Part shown: one piece after another, positions 13,103 to 21,069 of the stretch | Position numbering within the stretch: the stretch's first letter is position 1 | Layout of the letters: each line of letters begins with the position of its first letter | Assembly: GCF_008035925.1 (NCBI RefSeq) | Contig: NZ_CP036264.1 | Coordinates: 8,098,343-8,162,342, forward strand | Source: Stieleria maiorica | Lineage (GTDB): Bacteria; Planctomycetota; Planctomycetia; Pirellulales; Pirellulaceae | Length of the DNA: 64,000 nt | Reading direction: 5' to 3' | Program-made: the position numbers and the translations under genes | The notes under the pieces: model-generated | What the model was told of the DNA's origin: nothing | What the model saw: only the letters and a program-made list of their open reading frames with translations | Databases searched by the model: none

Positions 13103-13497
13103 CGATATTGTACGACGAACTGAAAAAGCAGATCCTCGAAGACGAGGACACCGATTTTGATTCAGTTTCAGACACTACGATTGCCGAAATTGAATCCGAC
13201 TATCCAGAAATTCCCCAGGACTACATCGCATTCCTTCGGGAGGTAGGTTGGGGGGCAATCGCCATGTGCTATGTGATCTATAGATCACCAAAAACGTTTG
13301 GTGAGGTATACGATGCAGCGACACCACAAGACATCATTCTTATTGGGGACAATATGTCGGGCAGGTGTATCGGATTCGACAAGTGGACATGGAATATCGT
13401 CGAAGTCCAGAACACAGGAAAAGTAGTTCCTATGGACTCAAGCTTCTCGCAAGCAATCAGTGAAATTTGCTATGAGATTTTTGAGGAAGAAGACTAG
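13099..13497 (+). CDS. SMI1/KNR4 (SUKH) family immunity protein
   Basis: A 132-residue acidic cytoplasmic protein with the SUKH pattern: IAEIESDYPEIPQDYIAFL near residues 29-47, then REVGWGAI, and a C-terminal acidic helix. SUKH proteins commonly neutralise nuclease toxins of polymorphic toxin systems. The start ATG overlaps the stop of the toxin gene, and the GGAGG just before it serves as ribosome binding site, so the two are translationally coupled. The AT-rich composition matches the toxin domain, as expected for a toxin-immunity cassette swapped as a unit. Toxin neutralisation is inferred from family and position. Confidence 0.82.
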   Translation: MTILYDELKKQILEDEDTDFDSVSDTTIAEIESDYPEIPQDYIAFLREVGWGAIAMCYVIYRSPKTFGEVYDAATPQDIILIGDNMSGRCIGFDKWTWNIVEVQNTGKVVPMDSSFSQAISEICYEIFEEED

Positions 13498-13554
13498 CGA
13501 CCCGTCTTTCCGCGGATGAGAAAAGGGTCAGACGAGAATCGCACGGGCATAAGC

Positions 13555-13940
13555 CTAAGCTGCTGTGGCGTAGCGGTTTCGGTTCGGGCTGCGTTTCGCT
13601 TTCATGAGCTTGTCGTTTTTCTGCCTGCGTTTGAGTTCCCGTTTTTCTTGGTGACCTGGTCGATTGCCGATAACGAGTTCGGAGATCGTTTCGAGTAGGT
13701 TGTCGAATTGTTGGCTCGGGTGTCGGCAGCGGAGTCGAAGAAAAACTGCAAGCTCCTCAATCGCTTGCATTGCGTCGGTAAAGTTCTGTCTTGTCGGGCA
13801 TCGCCCGAACTTCAACGCAGATGCCATGATCGCAGCGCGGACGAGATCGAATCCAATCCTATGTCGGTGGATTTTCTTGCGAACCATTTGCGGGCTCGTG
13901 CATTGCAAGTGCTCCATCTGCACTTGAGTTTTCAGGCTTC
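13555..13940 (-). pseudogene. IS4-family transposase remnant (C-terminal part)
   Basis: On the minus strand the translation contains KTQVQMEHLQCTSPQMVRKK, IGFDLVRAAIM and a basic tail GNRPGHQEKRELKRRQK. This is the familiar C-terminal end of IS4-type DDE transposases (MExLRCxxPxMVRKEI, NLVRxxM, the NRPxRxxPRxxKRRPK tail). The DDE catalytic region upstream is missing: sequence similarity stops near 13940 and is replaced by an unrelated plus-strand coding sequence. It is therefore a deletion remnant that cannot transpose. The sequence AAAAGGGTCAGACGAGAAT at about 13521-13539 may be the surviving element end, but no matching inverted repeat was found. Confidence 0.75.
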
Positions 13941-13962
13941 GGGAAGAGAACTGCACCTGGCA

Positions 13963-14433
13963 ATGGGGCCTCTGCCGGACCCGTCACTCGACGATCTGGG
14001 GACTGACTTCAGTGACACGGGGGACGGGGACATCGGCATGATGAAATTGGGCGACAATTCCAGCGGGCTCAACCACTCATTTGCCTACAACGGCGTGTTC
14101 TTCGATCAGCCGTGCATCGTGTTGAGCTTGAGTGCCCAGGAGGTGTCGGCCGAAGAAAAAAGCGAATTGGAAACGCAATTGAAAGAAGACGCGGAAAACG
14201 CGTTCTTTCTCCCCACCGGCCTGAACGTTACTTTGACGCTGACCCCCGACGGTTCACTGATGTCAATGAATGTCTGGATCGGCAATTCGTCGTTGAGCAT
14301 TAATCGCGGACCGGCGGTCGACGTGGATATCGACGGAGAATCGATCAGCGGTCGCGACGGCATGTCGTCAAAGGAATTTAACAACGAAGAGTTGTCATTT
14401 CATGCTGAGTTCGAGACTGAGATTCATTTCTGA
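13963..14433 (+). CDS. Hypothetical acidic protein, possibly a 5'-truncated orphan
   Basis: A 156-codon reading frame from ATG 13963, acidic and without recognised motifs (MGPLPDPSLDDLGTDFSD at the start, HAEFETEIHF at the end). The frame stays open further upstream to 13708, but that part is antisense to the transposase remnant, so it is probably not original coding sequence. The gene may have lost its 5' end when the insertion sequence decayed. No membrane segment or signal peptide is visible and no good ribosome binding site decides the start. Function unknown. Proximity to the toxin locus raises the chance that it is an orphan toxin-tip or immunity fragment, but nothing in the sequence proves this. 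Confidence 0.45.
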   Translation: MGPLPDPSLDDLGTDFSDTGDGDIGMMKLGDNSSGLNHSFAYNGVFFDQPCIVLSLSAQEVSAEEKSELETQLKEDAENAFFLPTGLNVTLTLTPDGSLMSMNVWIGNSSLSINRGPAVDVDIDGESISGRDGMSSKEFNNEELSFHAEFETEIHF

Positions 14434-14524
14434 CCTCGTCGTTTGGTTCACCTTCGACCACGGCCAGGGGGGAGCCGCTGGGGACAACGCTTCGACAAAC
14501 TGCTGGGGAGAATGGAGGGCGCGC

Positions 14525-15034
14525 TTAGGGGAGAGCAGCTGGGGAGAACGGTTCGGCAGAATGGAGCTTTGACGCGTCGGTGCGACGGTCTTGAATCTCC
14601 AGGCCGGCGAGCTTGATTTTGTTCTCGCGCATGTAGCTGTGGCATTCGACGCAGCGAACCGTCAGTGAGACATAAGCCAACGCCGCGCGGTGAACGTCTT
14701 TGCCGTCGGCGGCTTTTTCGACGGAATTGCAAGCGCGGCGAAACTCGTCGCTTTGTTTTCGATACTCCTCCGTCTGCACGACATTCCAGCCGGCTTCCAT
14801 GCTGAGCAATCGCAGCGAACGCGCGTTGCTGGCGATCTTGTCGAACTGTTCCAACGTCAAGCCTTCCAAGATGTTTTTGGCGCGATCGAGCTTCCGACGC
14901 ATCAACGGTGCGACGTTGTCCGGGGCCACGCGTTCACCGCCGATCGGGTCTTGCGCGGCCGCGGGGGACGCGGCAAGCGATGGGATCAAAACGGCGGCGA
15001 TCAGGGTGAGTGAGAGAAGGTTGGTGCGGCGCAT
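14525..15034 (-). CDS. Small periplasmic c-type cytochrome
   Basis: A 169-residue protein starting MRRTNLLSLTLIAAVLIPSL with a clear Sec signal peptide ending near SPAAAQ. The mature part has one CVECH haem-c motif near residue 134 and otherwise helical sequence, with regular Leu/Arg-rich helices as in cytochrome c-prime-like folds. The start was chosen at 15034 because the signal peptide begins there; the frame continues upstream only through palindromic repeat sequence. The last codons run into a GGGGAGAA-rich repeat, suggesting a drifting C-terminus. It lies about 1.2 kb upstream of, and divergent from, the cbb3 oxidase operon, so a role as electron carrier is possible but unproven. Confidence 0.75.
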   Translation of the reverse strand: MRRTNLLSLTLIAAVLIPSLAASPAAAQDPIGGERVAPDNVAPLMRRKLDRAKNILEGLTLEQFDKIASNARSLRLLSMEAGWNVVQTEEYRKQSDEFRRACNSVEKAADGKDVHRAALAYVSLTVRCVECHSYMRENKIKLAGLEIQDRRTDASKLHSAEPFSPAALP

Positions 15035-15076
15035 GGGTGACTTTTGGGGCGGTAGGATGAAAAGGGTGATCTTGCC

Positions 15077-15145
15077 GATGCCGGCCTGCAGCGTCAGCGA
15101 GGGGCCACGTGGCGTCCCTCGCTGACGCTTCGGGCTGGCATGATC
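15077..15145. repeat. Palindromic intergenic repeat
   Basis: Two 13-bp arms, GCGTCAGCGAGGG (15091-15103) and its exact complement (15116-15128), flank a short loop; the outer bases (CCGGCCTGCA / GGGCTGGCA) extend the pairing imperfectly. It lies between two minus-strand genes and would form a strong hairpin in either transcript. A related core, CGTCAGCGAG, recurs near 63500. It looks like a REP-type dispersed repeat. Confidence 0.75.
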
Positions 15146-15164
15146 GGAAACCGGCACGGTCCGG

Positions 15165-15752
15165 TTAGCCGTCGGTCCGCGCCGGCAACGTGGATTCGAT
15201 TTCGTCCAGGACGCGTTGTTCGGCCGGGCAGACCTTTCCCACGCCAAGCACGCCACCGGAGGCCATGGCGACTTCCTTGGCCTGTTCCAACAACCGCTGG
15301 CGTAGCTTGTTGGCGGTCTCGGCGGGCAGTGTGTGGTGGACGCCCGCGGCGTATTCTTTCCACAACCCCCACATGTCGCGTGGCGGACGCGCTTGCAGCC
15401 ATTGTTCCAGCAACCGGAACGCGAGCGGGTTGGAGCTGACCCCTCGCCGCAGCGCCGCACTCATCACACTCTTGCGTTCTTCCGGGGTGACCGAGCCGCT
15501 GGCCCAGGCGACGAACACCAGCGGGGTCAGCGTCATCGCGGCGATGTTGGACGCGTTGATGCCGGCTTCGACCAAGTGGGTCGCCACGCGTTCGTCGCGG
15601 ACCCCGGTCGCCTTGGTCAGTTCCGCCAGACGTTCGTCGCGTTCATCTTTCTCGCGAAGCTTGCGCAAAAGTTCCTGGTCGACACGTTGGAAGTATTGAT
15701 CTTCCAGAGCTTGCCCACGTCGGTGAATCGTGTCCCGTTCGATCATCTTCAT
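15165..15752 (-). CDS. TerB-like helical protein of unknown function
   Basis: A 195-residue soluble protein beginning MKMIERDTIHRRGQALEDQY. The start at 15752 has the ribosome binding site AGAAGGAAC directly upstream; the frame is open for 21 more codons that look non-coding. Residues 20-60 are a charged coiled-coil-like helix. The middle (LTPLVFVAWASGSVTPEERK followed by helices) has the Ala-rich W-A-x-G-x-(I/V)-x-x-E-E-R pattern of TerB-type domains, which are helical modules of unclear, possibly metal- or membrane-stress-related, function. No signal peptide is seen. It sits upstream of the small cytochrome c on the same strand, with a palindromic repeat between them. The TerB-like call is by pattern only. 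Confidence 0.6.
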   Translation of the reverse strand: MKMIERDTIHRRGQALEDQYFQRVDQELLRKLREKDERDERLAELTKATGVRDERVATHLVEAGINASNIAAMTLTPLVFVAWASGSVTPEERKSVMSAALRRGVSSNPLAFRLLEQWLQARPPRDMWGLWKEYAAGVHHTLPAETANKLRQRLLEQAKEVAMASGGVLGVGKVCPAEQRVLDEIESTLPARTDG

Positions 15753-16194
15753 GTTCCTTCTGTTGCGTGACGTTCCGTTGCGTGCGTTCGCGTTGGGGCT
15801 GAAATCGAGTTTCAACCGTTACAATGCAAACGGAGTGCCGATCCGGATGCGATCGGGGACCATTTTCCGTTTGATGCGTTGTGAAAGACCCGAAACGCGT
15901 GGTCGATGTTGTCGCCACGGCGGTGCGTGGCGGTGGAGCGAGGAAGAGGTCGCCCAGACTGTGTGCGGCTGGGCGCGCCGGCCCGCCTGGGTGTGCACCG
16001 GGGCACGAAATTCGGTATTTTAGATGCGGCAAACCGTCACGCTGGGTGTGCGTTTCGCGGCGTTTCGCCGCTGCGGGGTCCAGAATTCGAATTAACACTC
16101 CGCCTTCGGCACCAAATTTGTTAAACAGCGGGCTTGTCGCGGTCGTCCCCGTTAAGGCCGCAAGGAAATCACTGACCAAAGATGAACGCCGCTG
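15753..16194. other. Divergent intergenic region upstream of the cbb3 operon
   Basis: This 442-bp stretch separates the minus-strand TerB-like gene from ccoNO and must hold both promoters. It contains no credible coding sequence. I saw no FNR-type TTGAT-N4-ATCAA box, which often precedes cbb3 genes. AAGGAA at about 16158 is a possible but distant ribosome binding site for ccoNO. Confidence 0.5.
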
Positions 16195-18552
16195 ATGGAC
16201 ACGCATGTCGCGAATCAATCGGAGCAAGCCGATGCAGCAGATGGGACCACGACACAACGCTCGACTGTATTGGAGTCATTCAGCTATGACGACGGGATCG
16301 TTCGCCTGTTCGCGACGGCGACGATCGTTTGGGCGCTGGTAGGCACCCTGGCGGGGCTGTTCGTCGCATTGTTGTTGGTGATGCCGACGTTGACCGAGGG
16401 GATCCCGTGGCTGTCATTCGGGCGGTTGAGACCGCTGCACACCAACGCGGCGATCTTCGCGTTCGCCGGCAACGCGATCTTCGCGGCGGTTTATTACAGC
16501 ACCCAGCGATTGTGCAAGGCACGGATGTGGAGCGACACGCTCAGCCGGCTGCACTTTTGGGGCTGGCAGGCGATCATCGTCGCCGCGGCGGTGACGTTGC
16601 CGTTGGGAATCACCCAGTCGCGTGAGTACGCCGAATTGGAGTGGCCGATCGACATCGCGATCGCGGTGGTGTGGTTGCTGATCTTCGGCGGCAACTTCCT
16701 GATGACGTTGATCAATCGTCGCGAGCGTCACATGTACGTGGCGTTGTGGTTTTACATCGCGACGATCGTCACGGTCGCGGTCTTGCACGTGTTCAACAAC
16801 CTGGTCGTTCCGGCCGGATTGTTCAAAGGATACAGCGTTTACGCGGGGGTTCAGGACGCTTTCATGCAGTGGTGGTATGGTCACAACGCGGTGGCGTTTT
16901 TCCTGACCACGCCGTTTTTGGGTTTGATGTATTACTTCCTGCCCAAGGCGGCCGACCGGCCGGTGTTCAGTTACCGATTGAGCATCATCCACTTTTGGTC
17001 GTTGGTATTCATCTACATCTGGGCCGGTCCCCACCACTTGCACTACACGGCGTTGCCGGAGTGGGCCAGCACGTTGGGGATGTTGTTCAGTTTGATGCTG
17101 TGGATGCCCAGCTGGGGCGGCATGATCAACGGTTTGCTGACGCTACGCGGTGCCTGGCACAAGGTCGCCGCCGACCCGGTGCTGAAATTCTTTGTCGTCG
17201 GCGTAACCTTTTATGGGATGGCGACGTTCGAAGGCCCGATGTTGTCGATCAAATCGGTCAACTCGCTCAGCCACTACACCGACTGGACGATCGCCCACGT
17301 CCACTCCGGGGCGCTCGGATGGAACGGGTTCATGGCGTTCGGCATGCTGTACTGGCTGCTGCCGCGAATCTTCCAGACCAAGATCTGGAGCGAAAAACTG
17401 GTCAGTTTGCACTTCTGGACCGGCACGCTGGGGATTCTGCTGTACATCGTGCCGATCTACGCCGCCGGTCTGATGCAGGGTCTGATGTGGCGTGCGATGG
17501 ATGAGACCGGAAACCTTCAATACCCGGACTTCATCGAAACGGTCCAATCGATCGTCCCGCTGTGGTGGGTGCGTGTGCTGGGCGGTGCGTTGTATGTCGG
17601 CGGGATCGTGATGTTGTGCATCAACGCGTTGTTCACTTGGTTCGGGCGTCCGGACAGCTACGACGTCCCGGTCTACTCGGCGCCACGGCTGACAGACGAC
17701 TATCAGGACGATCCCAAGCCGAAGAGCGATTTGGACGACGTGCCGATGTTGGACTCGGCGAAAAGTTTGAGCGTCTGGGCCAGGATGGGCTGGCACCGCC
17801 GTTGGGAGCGATTGCCGGTCCGGTTCACCGTGTTGACGACGTTGGCGGTGGTGATTGCAACGTTGTTCGAGCTGGTGCCGACGTTCTTGATCCGGTCCAA
17901 CGTGCCGACGATCGCGACAGTCAAACCGTACACGCCGCTGGAGCTTGCCGGACGTCACATCTTTGTTTCCGAGGGTTGTTACAACTGCCACTCGCAGATG
18001 ATCCGCCCGATCGTGGCCGAAACCAAGCGTTATGGCGAATACAGCAAACCCGGCGAATTCATCTATGACCGCCCGTTCCAGTGGGGCAGCCGTCGCATCG
18101 GTCCCGACCTGGCGCGCGAGGGTGGCCGGCAGAGCAGTTTCTGGCACTGGCGTCACTTCGAGAATCCGGCCTACGTCTCGCCGGGTTCGGTGATGCCCAG
18201 CTACGAGCATTTGTTGACTGAAGAAATGAACTTCGACGCCATCGCGCCGCACGTCAAAGCGGCGTGGCAACTGGGCGCCCCGTACAGCGACGAGGATCTG
18301 AACAACACCGCCGAGGTCGCTTACAAGCAGGCCGAGCGGGTCGCCGCGGAGATCGTCGCCCAGGGCGGTCCGGCGAGCACGATGGACACGCAAGCGGTGG
18401 CGTTGATCGCCTACCTGCAACGGATCGGGATCGATCTGTTCGCCACGCCGGAACCGAAGCCCGAGGAAAGCGGCGGTGATGTGGCGGCCGGGACCGCGGT
18501 TGAATCGGGAGACACAGCGGCCGAAGCCGAAGCCGACGACGAGACCGAGTGA
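16195..18552 (+). CDS. ccoNO: cbb3-type cytochrome c oxidase, fused subunits I and II (CcoN-CcoO)
   Basis: A 785-residue fusion protein. Residues about 30-500 are CcoN, the multi-span haem-copper subunit; visible metal ligands include H230 (YGHNAVAFF), H280/H281 (GPHHLHY) and the haem-ligating HVHSGALGWNG segment. A linker then leads to a CcoO part with one membrane anchor (about 545-565) and the single haem-c motif CYNCHSQMIRP at C595-H599, followed by RRIGPDLAREGG. The complex reduces oxygen at high affinity and pumps protons across the cytoplasmic membrane. Separate ccoN and ccoO genes are the rule in Proteobacteria; N-O fusions are known in several other phyla. It is first in an operon with ccoQ and ccoP. 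The acidic C-terminal tail (about 755-785) is an extra. Confidence 0.95.
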   Translation: MDTHVANQSEQADAADGTTTQRSTVLESFSYDDGIVRLFATATIVWALVGTLAGLFVALLLVMPTLTEGIPWLSFGRLRPLHTNAAIFAFAGNAIFAAVYYSTQRLCKARMWSDTLSRLHFWGWQAIIVAAAVTLPLGITQSREYAELEWPIDIAIAVVWLLIFGGNFLMTLINRRERHMYVALWFYIATIVTVAVLHVFNNLVVPAGLFKGYSVYAGVQDAFMQWWYGHNAVAFFLTTPFLGLMYYFLPKAADRPVFSYRLSIIHFWSLVFIYIWAGPHHLHYTALPEWASTLGMLFSLMLWMPSWGGMINGLLTLRGAWHKVAADPVLKFFVVGVTFYGMATFEGPMLSIKSVNSLSHYTDWTIAHVHSGALGWNGFMAFGMLYWLLPRIFQTKIWSEKLVSLHFWTGTLGILLYIVPIYAAGLMQGLMWRAMDETGNLQYPDFIETVQSIVPLWWVRVLGGALYVGGIVMLCINALFTWFGRPDSYDVPVYSAPRLTDDYQDDPKPKSDLDDVPMLDSAKSLSVWARMGWHRRWERLPVRFTVLTTLAVVIATLFELVPTFLIRSNVPTIATVKPYTPLELAGRHIFVSEGCYNCHSQMIRPIVAETKRYGEYSKPGEFIYDRPFQWGSRRIGPDLAREGGRQSSFWHWRHFENPAYVSPGSVMPSYEHLLTEEMNFDAIAPHVKAAWQLGAPYSDEDLNNTAEVAYKQAERVAAEIVAQGGPASTMDTQAVALIAYLQRIGIDLFATPEPKPEESGGDVAAGTAVESGDTAAEAEADDETE

Positions 18553-18576
18553 GAAACCTCCAGCAAACCCAGAGCC

Positions 18577-18756
18577 ATGATCAAAGATTTAGTTTCCTTC
18601 ATCGACTATTCCGCCTGTGCCGAGGTCGCGCTGGCGCTGTTTGTCGTCACTTTTATTCTGATCTTTTTCGGCGCGTTTCGTCTCAGCAATCACGCCACGG
18701 AAAAGTTTGCCGCCATTCCATTAAGCGATCATATCGAGGATCCTCGCAGTGAGTGA
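18577..18756 (+). CDS. ccoQ: CcoQ-like small subunit of cbb3 oxidase
   Basis: A 59-residue protein starting MIKDLVSFIDYSACAEVALA with one membrane helix (about 13-35) and a short hydrophilic tail. Small size, single helix and location between ccoNO and ccoP identify it as CcoQ-like, which in other bacteria stabilises the assembled complex. It begins 24 bp after ccoNO and its end overlaps the ccoP start by 8 bp, indicating one transcript and coupled translation. Sequence similarity within CcoQ is always low, so the call rests mainly on context. Confidence 0.78.
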   Translation: MIKDLVSFIDYSACAEVALALFVVTFILIFFGAFRLSNHATEKFAAIPLSDHIEDPRSE

Positions 18757-19360
18757 AGCACCAAAGACCGACCACGCCTATGACGGCATCGAAGAGTATG
18801 ACAATCCGCTGCCGGGTTGGTGGAAATGGTTGTTTATCGCGTCGATCGTGTTCTGTCCGTTCTATTGGGTGTATTACCACAACGGCGCGAAAGGACGATC
18901 GATCCAAGATCAGTACGGCGTCGCGCTGGCGGAGAACACGCGATTGCAGTTCGCCGAGATCGGGGACCTGAAATTGGACGGCCCGACGATCGCCAGGTTC
19001 ATGGCCAAAGACAGCTGGGTGAAGGTCGGCGAGTCGGTGTTCCGCGCCAATTGCGTCTCCTGTCACGGCCGCGAGGGCGAAGGCAAGGTCGGCCCGAATT
19101 TGACCGACGAGGCGTTCAAGAACATCACCGTGTTGGCGGACATCGGCAAAGTGATCAACAACGGCGCCGGAAACGGGGCGATGCCGAAGTGGTCCAATCG
19201 GCTGCACATCAACGAGATCGTTTTGGTGTCTGCCTATGTCGCCAAGTTACGGGGGCAGAATGTGGAAGGCGGCCGACCGGAAGAGGGCAACAAGATTGCG
19301 CCGTGGCCGGAGCCGGTGGTCGAGGAAGAGTCGGACGAAGAGGGCGACGCGAAGTCGTGA
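18749..19360 (+). CDS. ccoP: cbb3 oxidase subunit III, monohaem CcoP
   Basis: A 203-residue membrane-anchored cytochrome c. The N-terminus carries the CcoP signature IEEYDNPLPGWWKWLF followed by the membrane helix (about 27-45). Only one haem motif is present, CVSCH at C102-H106, followed by GREGEGKVGPNLTD and a likely axial Met in GAMPKW. Typical CcoP has two CxxCH motifs and about 300 residues, so this is a short monohaem form. The start is GTG 18749, overlapping ccoQ. The tail after about residue 180 is acidic and low-complexity. It delivers electrons to the haem of CcoO. Confidence 0.93.
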   Translation: MSEAPKTDHAYDGIEEYDNPLPGWWKWLFIASIVFCPFYWVYYHNGAKGRSIQDQYGVALAENTRLQFAEIGDLKLDGPTIARFMAKDSWVKVGESVFRANCVSCHGREGEGKVGPNLTDEAFKNITVLADIGKVINNGAGNGAMPKWSNRLHINEIVLVSAYVAKLRGQNVEGGRPEEGNKIAPWPEPVVEEESDEEGDAKS

Positions 19361-19668
19361 TCGTTTCGGGTAGCGGAACTCGCCGAGAGTTTCGCTGCGG
19401 CGGAATGGCGGAGGCAATTGGGCATTACGTTCCAAGGCGGAGCCTTGGAACGAGGAAAATTGATTCTGGGCATTACGTTCCAAGGCGGAGCCTGGAACGA
19501 GGAAAATTGAACCTTGTTCACGGGCTCAGCCTGGGGACACACCGACTTGTAGGCTTCGCCTCGTATGGGTCGGCTACGTGTGGCGGAGCCACTCGGGCAT
19601 TGCGTTCCAAGGCGGAGCCTTGGAACGAGGATAAACGAGGATACGTGGAGGATTTGAACAGAACAGAG
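19361..19668. repeat. Cluster of palindromic repeats between ccoP and ccoG
   Basis: Three copies of a hairpin element with core CGTTCCAAGGCGGAGCC plus TTGGAACGAGG lie at 19420-19457, 19468-19505 (one base shorter in the arm) and 19595-19630. Further inverted sequences (GGCTTCGCCTCG, GTGTGGCGGAGCCAC) lie between them. A related copy in reverse orientation is at about 36690-36716. The cluster splits the cbb3 operon and could slow or end transcription after ccoP. No gene is visible in this stretch. Confidence 0.8.
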
Positions 19669-21069
19669 ATGAACAAGACTGTACCGGGCAACGACGCGTT
19701 GTTGGACGCTCCCGAACACGTGCTGAGCACGATGGAGCGTGACGGCAGTCGACGCTGGTTGCGTCCGCGATTGTCGATGGGGGCCTGGTGGCAACGTCGA
19801 CGCATCGTTGCCTATCTATTGATGGTGGTGTTTGTGCTGGTCCCGCATCTGCGGATCGGCGGCAAGCCCGTCATCTTGTTGGACATCGCCGGTCGTGAGT
19901 TTACGATTCTGGGACGCACGTTTCTGCCGACCGACACGCTGTTGCTGGCGTTGTTGATGTTGACCGTGTTCGTCTCCATCGTCTTGGTCACCGCGATTGC
20001 CGGGCGCGCCTGGTGCGGCTGGGCCTGTCCCCAAACGGTCTACATGGAGTTTCTGTTCCGCCCGATCGATCGGTTGTTTGAAGGCACGGTGGGCAAGGGG
20101 GGCAAGGCGAAACGGAGCGTCTCGTTCCCGCTGCAGATCGCTCGCTTCGCGGTGTATGTCTTGTTGTGCGGATTTTTGGCCCACACCTTCCTGGCCTATT
20201 TTGTTCGCACCGACCAGCTGAAGGAGTGGGTGACCAGTTCACCGATCGAACATCCGGTCGCGTTTGTGGTGATGGCGGCAACGTTGGGATTGATGCTGTT
20301 TGATTTCATGTTCTTCCGCGAACAGCTTTGTCTGATCGCTTGCCCCTACGGTCGGTTCCAGTCGGTCATGCTGGACGAACAGTCGTTGATCGTGGCCTAT
20401 GACCACGTCCGCGGCGAACCTCGAAAGCGTGGCAAACACACCTCCGGTGACGGCGCGGGGGACTGCGTGGATTGCAACCAGTGCGTCGTCGTCTGTCCGA
20501 CCGGTATCGACATCCGAAACGGGTTGCAGATGGAATGTGTCAATTGCACCCAGTGCATCGACGCCTGTGATGTGGTGATGGAGCGGGTCGGGTCGCCCAA
20601 GGGGCTGATCCGCTACAGTTCCCAGGATTCGATCGCAGGGAAGGCGATGAAGATGTTCCGCGCCCGAACGATCGTTTATCCGCTGATTCTGTTGTTATTG
20701 ATGAGCGGGCTGGTGTTTGCGATTTCGACCAAATCGGGGTTTGACGCGCGAATCATTCGTCCCGGTGGTGCCCCGTTTACCATGTATCCCGACGGCACGG
20801 CATCCAACGAGTTTCGCATTCGTCTGGTCAATCGCACCTCCGAGCCGCAAAAGTATGGATTGGTTTCCGAGTCGGACGATGTAACGATCGAAGTGTTGGA
20901 TGAAGACAAGATGAGTCTGGAACCCGGCCAGTCGGTGTTGGTTCCCGTCCACGTCACGTTCAAGGGCTCGATGACGCGTGGCAGCGGTCGCAAGGTCGTG
21001 CCGGCGACGATTTCAGACAAAAGCGACAATGTTCGCGAAGTCGAATTCTCACTTTTAGGACCCCGGTAA
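19669..21069 (+). CDS. ccoG: cbb3 oxidase accessory protein CcoG (FixG/RdxA)
   Basis: A 466-residue polyferredoxin-like membrane protein. Motifs in order: membrane helices from about 46, WCGWACPQTVYMEF, several more helices, then two [4Fe-4S] cluster motifs CVDCNQCVVVCPTG and CVNCTQCIDAC, and a C-terminal beta-rich periplasmic domain after a last helix. In Rhodobacter CcoG acts as a cupric reductase in the copper-supply route for cbb3 assembly. ATG 19669 is the preferred start; an in-frame GTG at 19645 is possible. The frame is open much further upstream but that part is the shadow of ccoP and repeats. The next gene begins directly after the stop. Confidence 0.93.
   Translation: MNKTVPGNDALLDAPEHVLSTMERDGSRRWLRPRLSMGAWWQRRRIVAYLLMVVFVLVPHLRIGGKPVILLDIAGREFTILGRTFLPTDTLLLALLMLTVFVSIVLVTAIAGRAWCGWACPQTVYMEFLFRPIDRLFEGTVGKGGKAKRSVSFPLQIARFAVYVLLCGFLAHTFLAYFVRTDQLKEWVTSSPIEHPVAFVVMAATLGLMLFDFMFFREQLCLIACPYGRFQSVMLDEQSLIVAYDHVRGEPRKRGKHTSGDGAGDCVDCNQCVVVCPTGIDIRNGLQMECVNCTQCIDACDVVMERVGSPKGLIRYSSQDSIAGKAMKMFRARTIVYPLILLLLMSGLVFAISTKSGFDARIIRPGGAPFTMYPDGTASNEFRIRLVNRTSEPQKYGLVSESDDVTIEVLDEDKMSLEPGQSVLVPVHVTFKGSMTRGSGRKVVPATISDKSDNVREVEFSLLGPR

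Noticed and set aside
13708-13962. Upstream half of the plus-strand open frame 13708-14433
   Set aside because: It is antisense to the transposase remnant and has no protein-like features; only the part from 13963 is kept as a possible gene.
17143-18420. 425-codon open frame on the minus strand inside ccoNO
   Set aside because: It lies opposite a firm gene and gives an Arg/His/Asp-rich product with no motif, as expected for antisense frames in GC-rich DNA.
18817-19668. Long N-terminal extension of ccoG
   Set aside because: The frame overlaps ccoP out of frame and crosses palindromic repeats; CcoG-type sequence begins at 19669.
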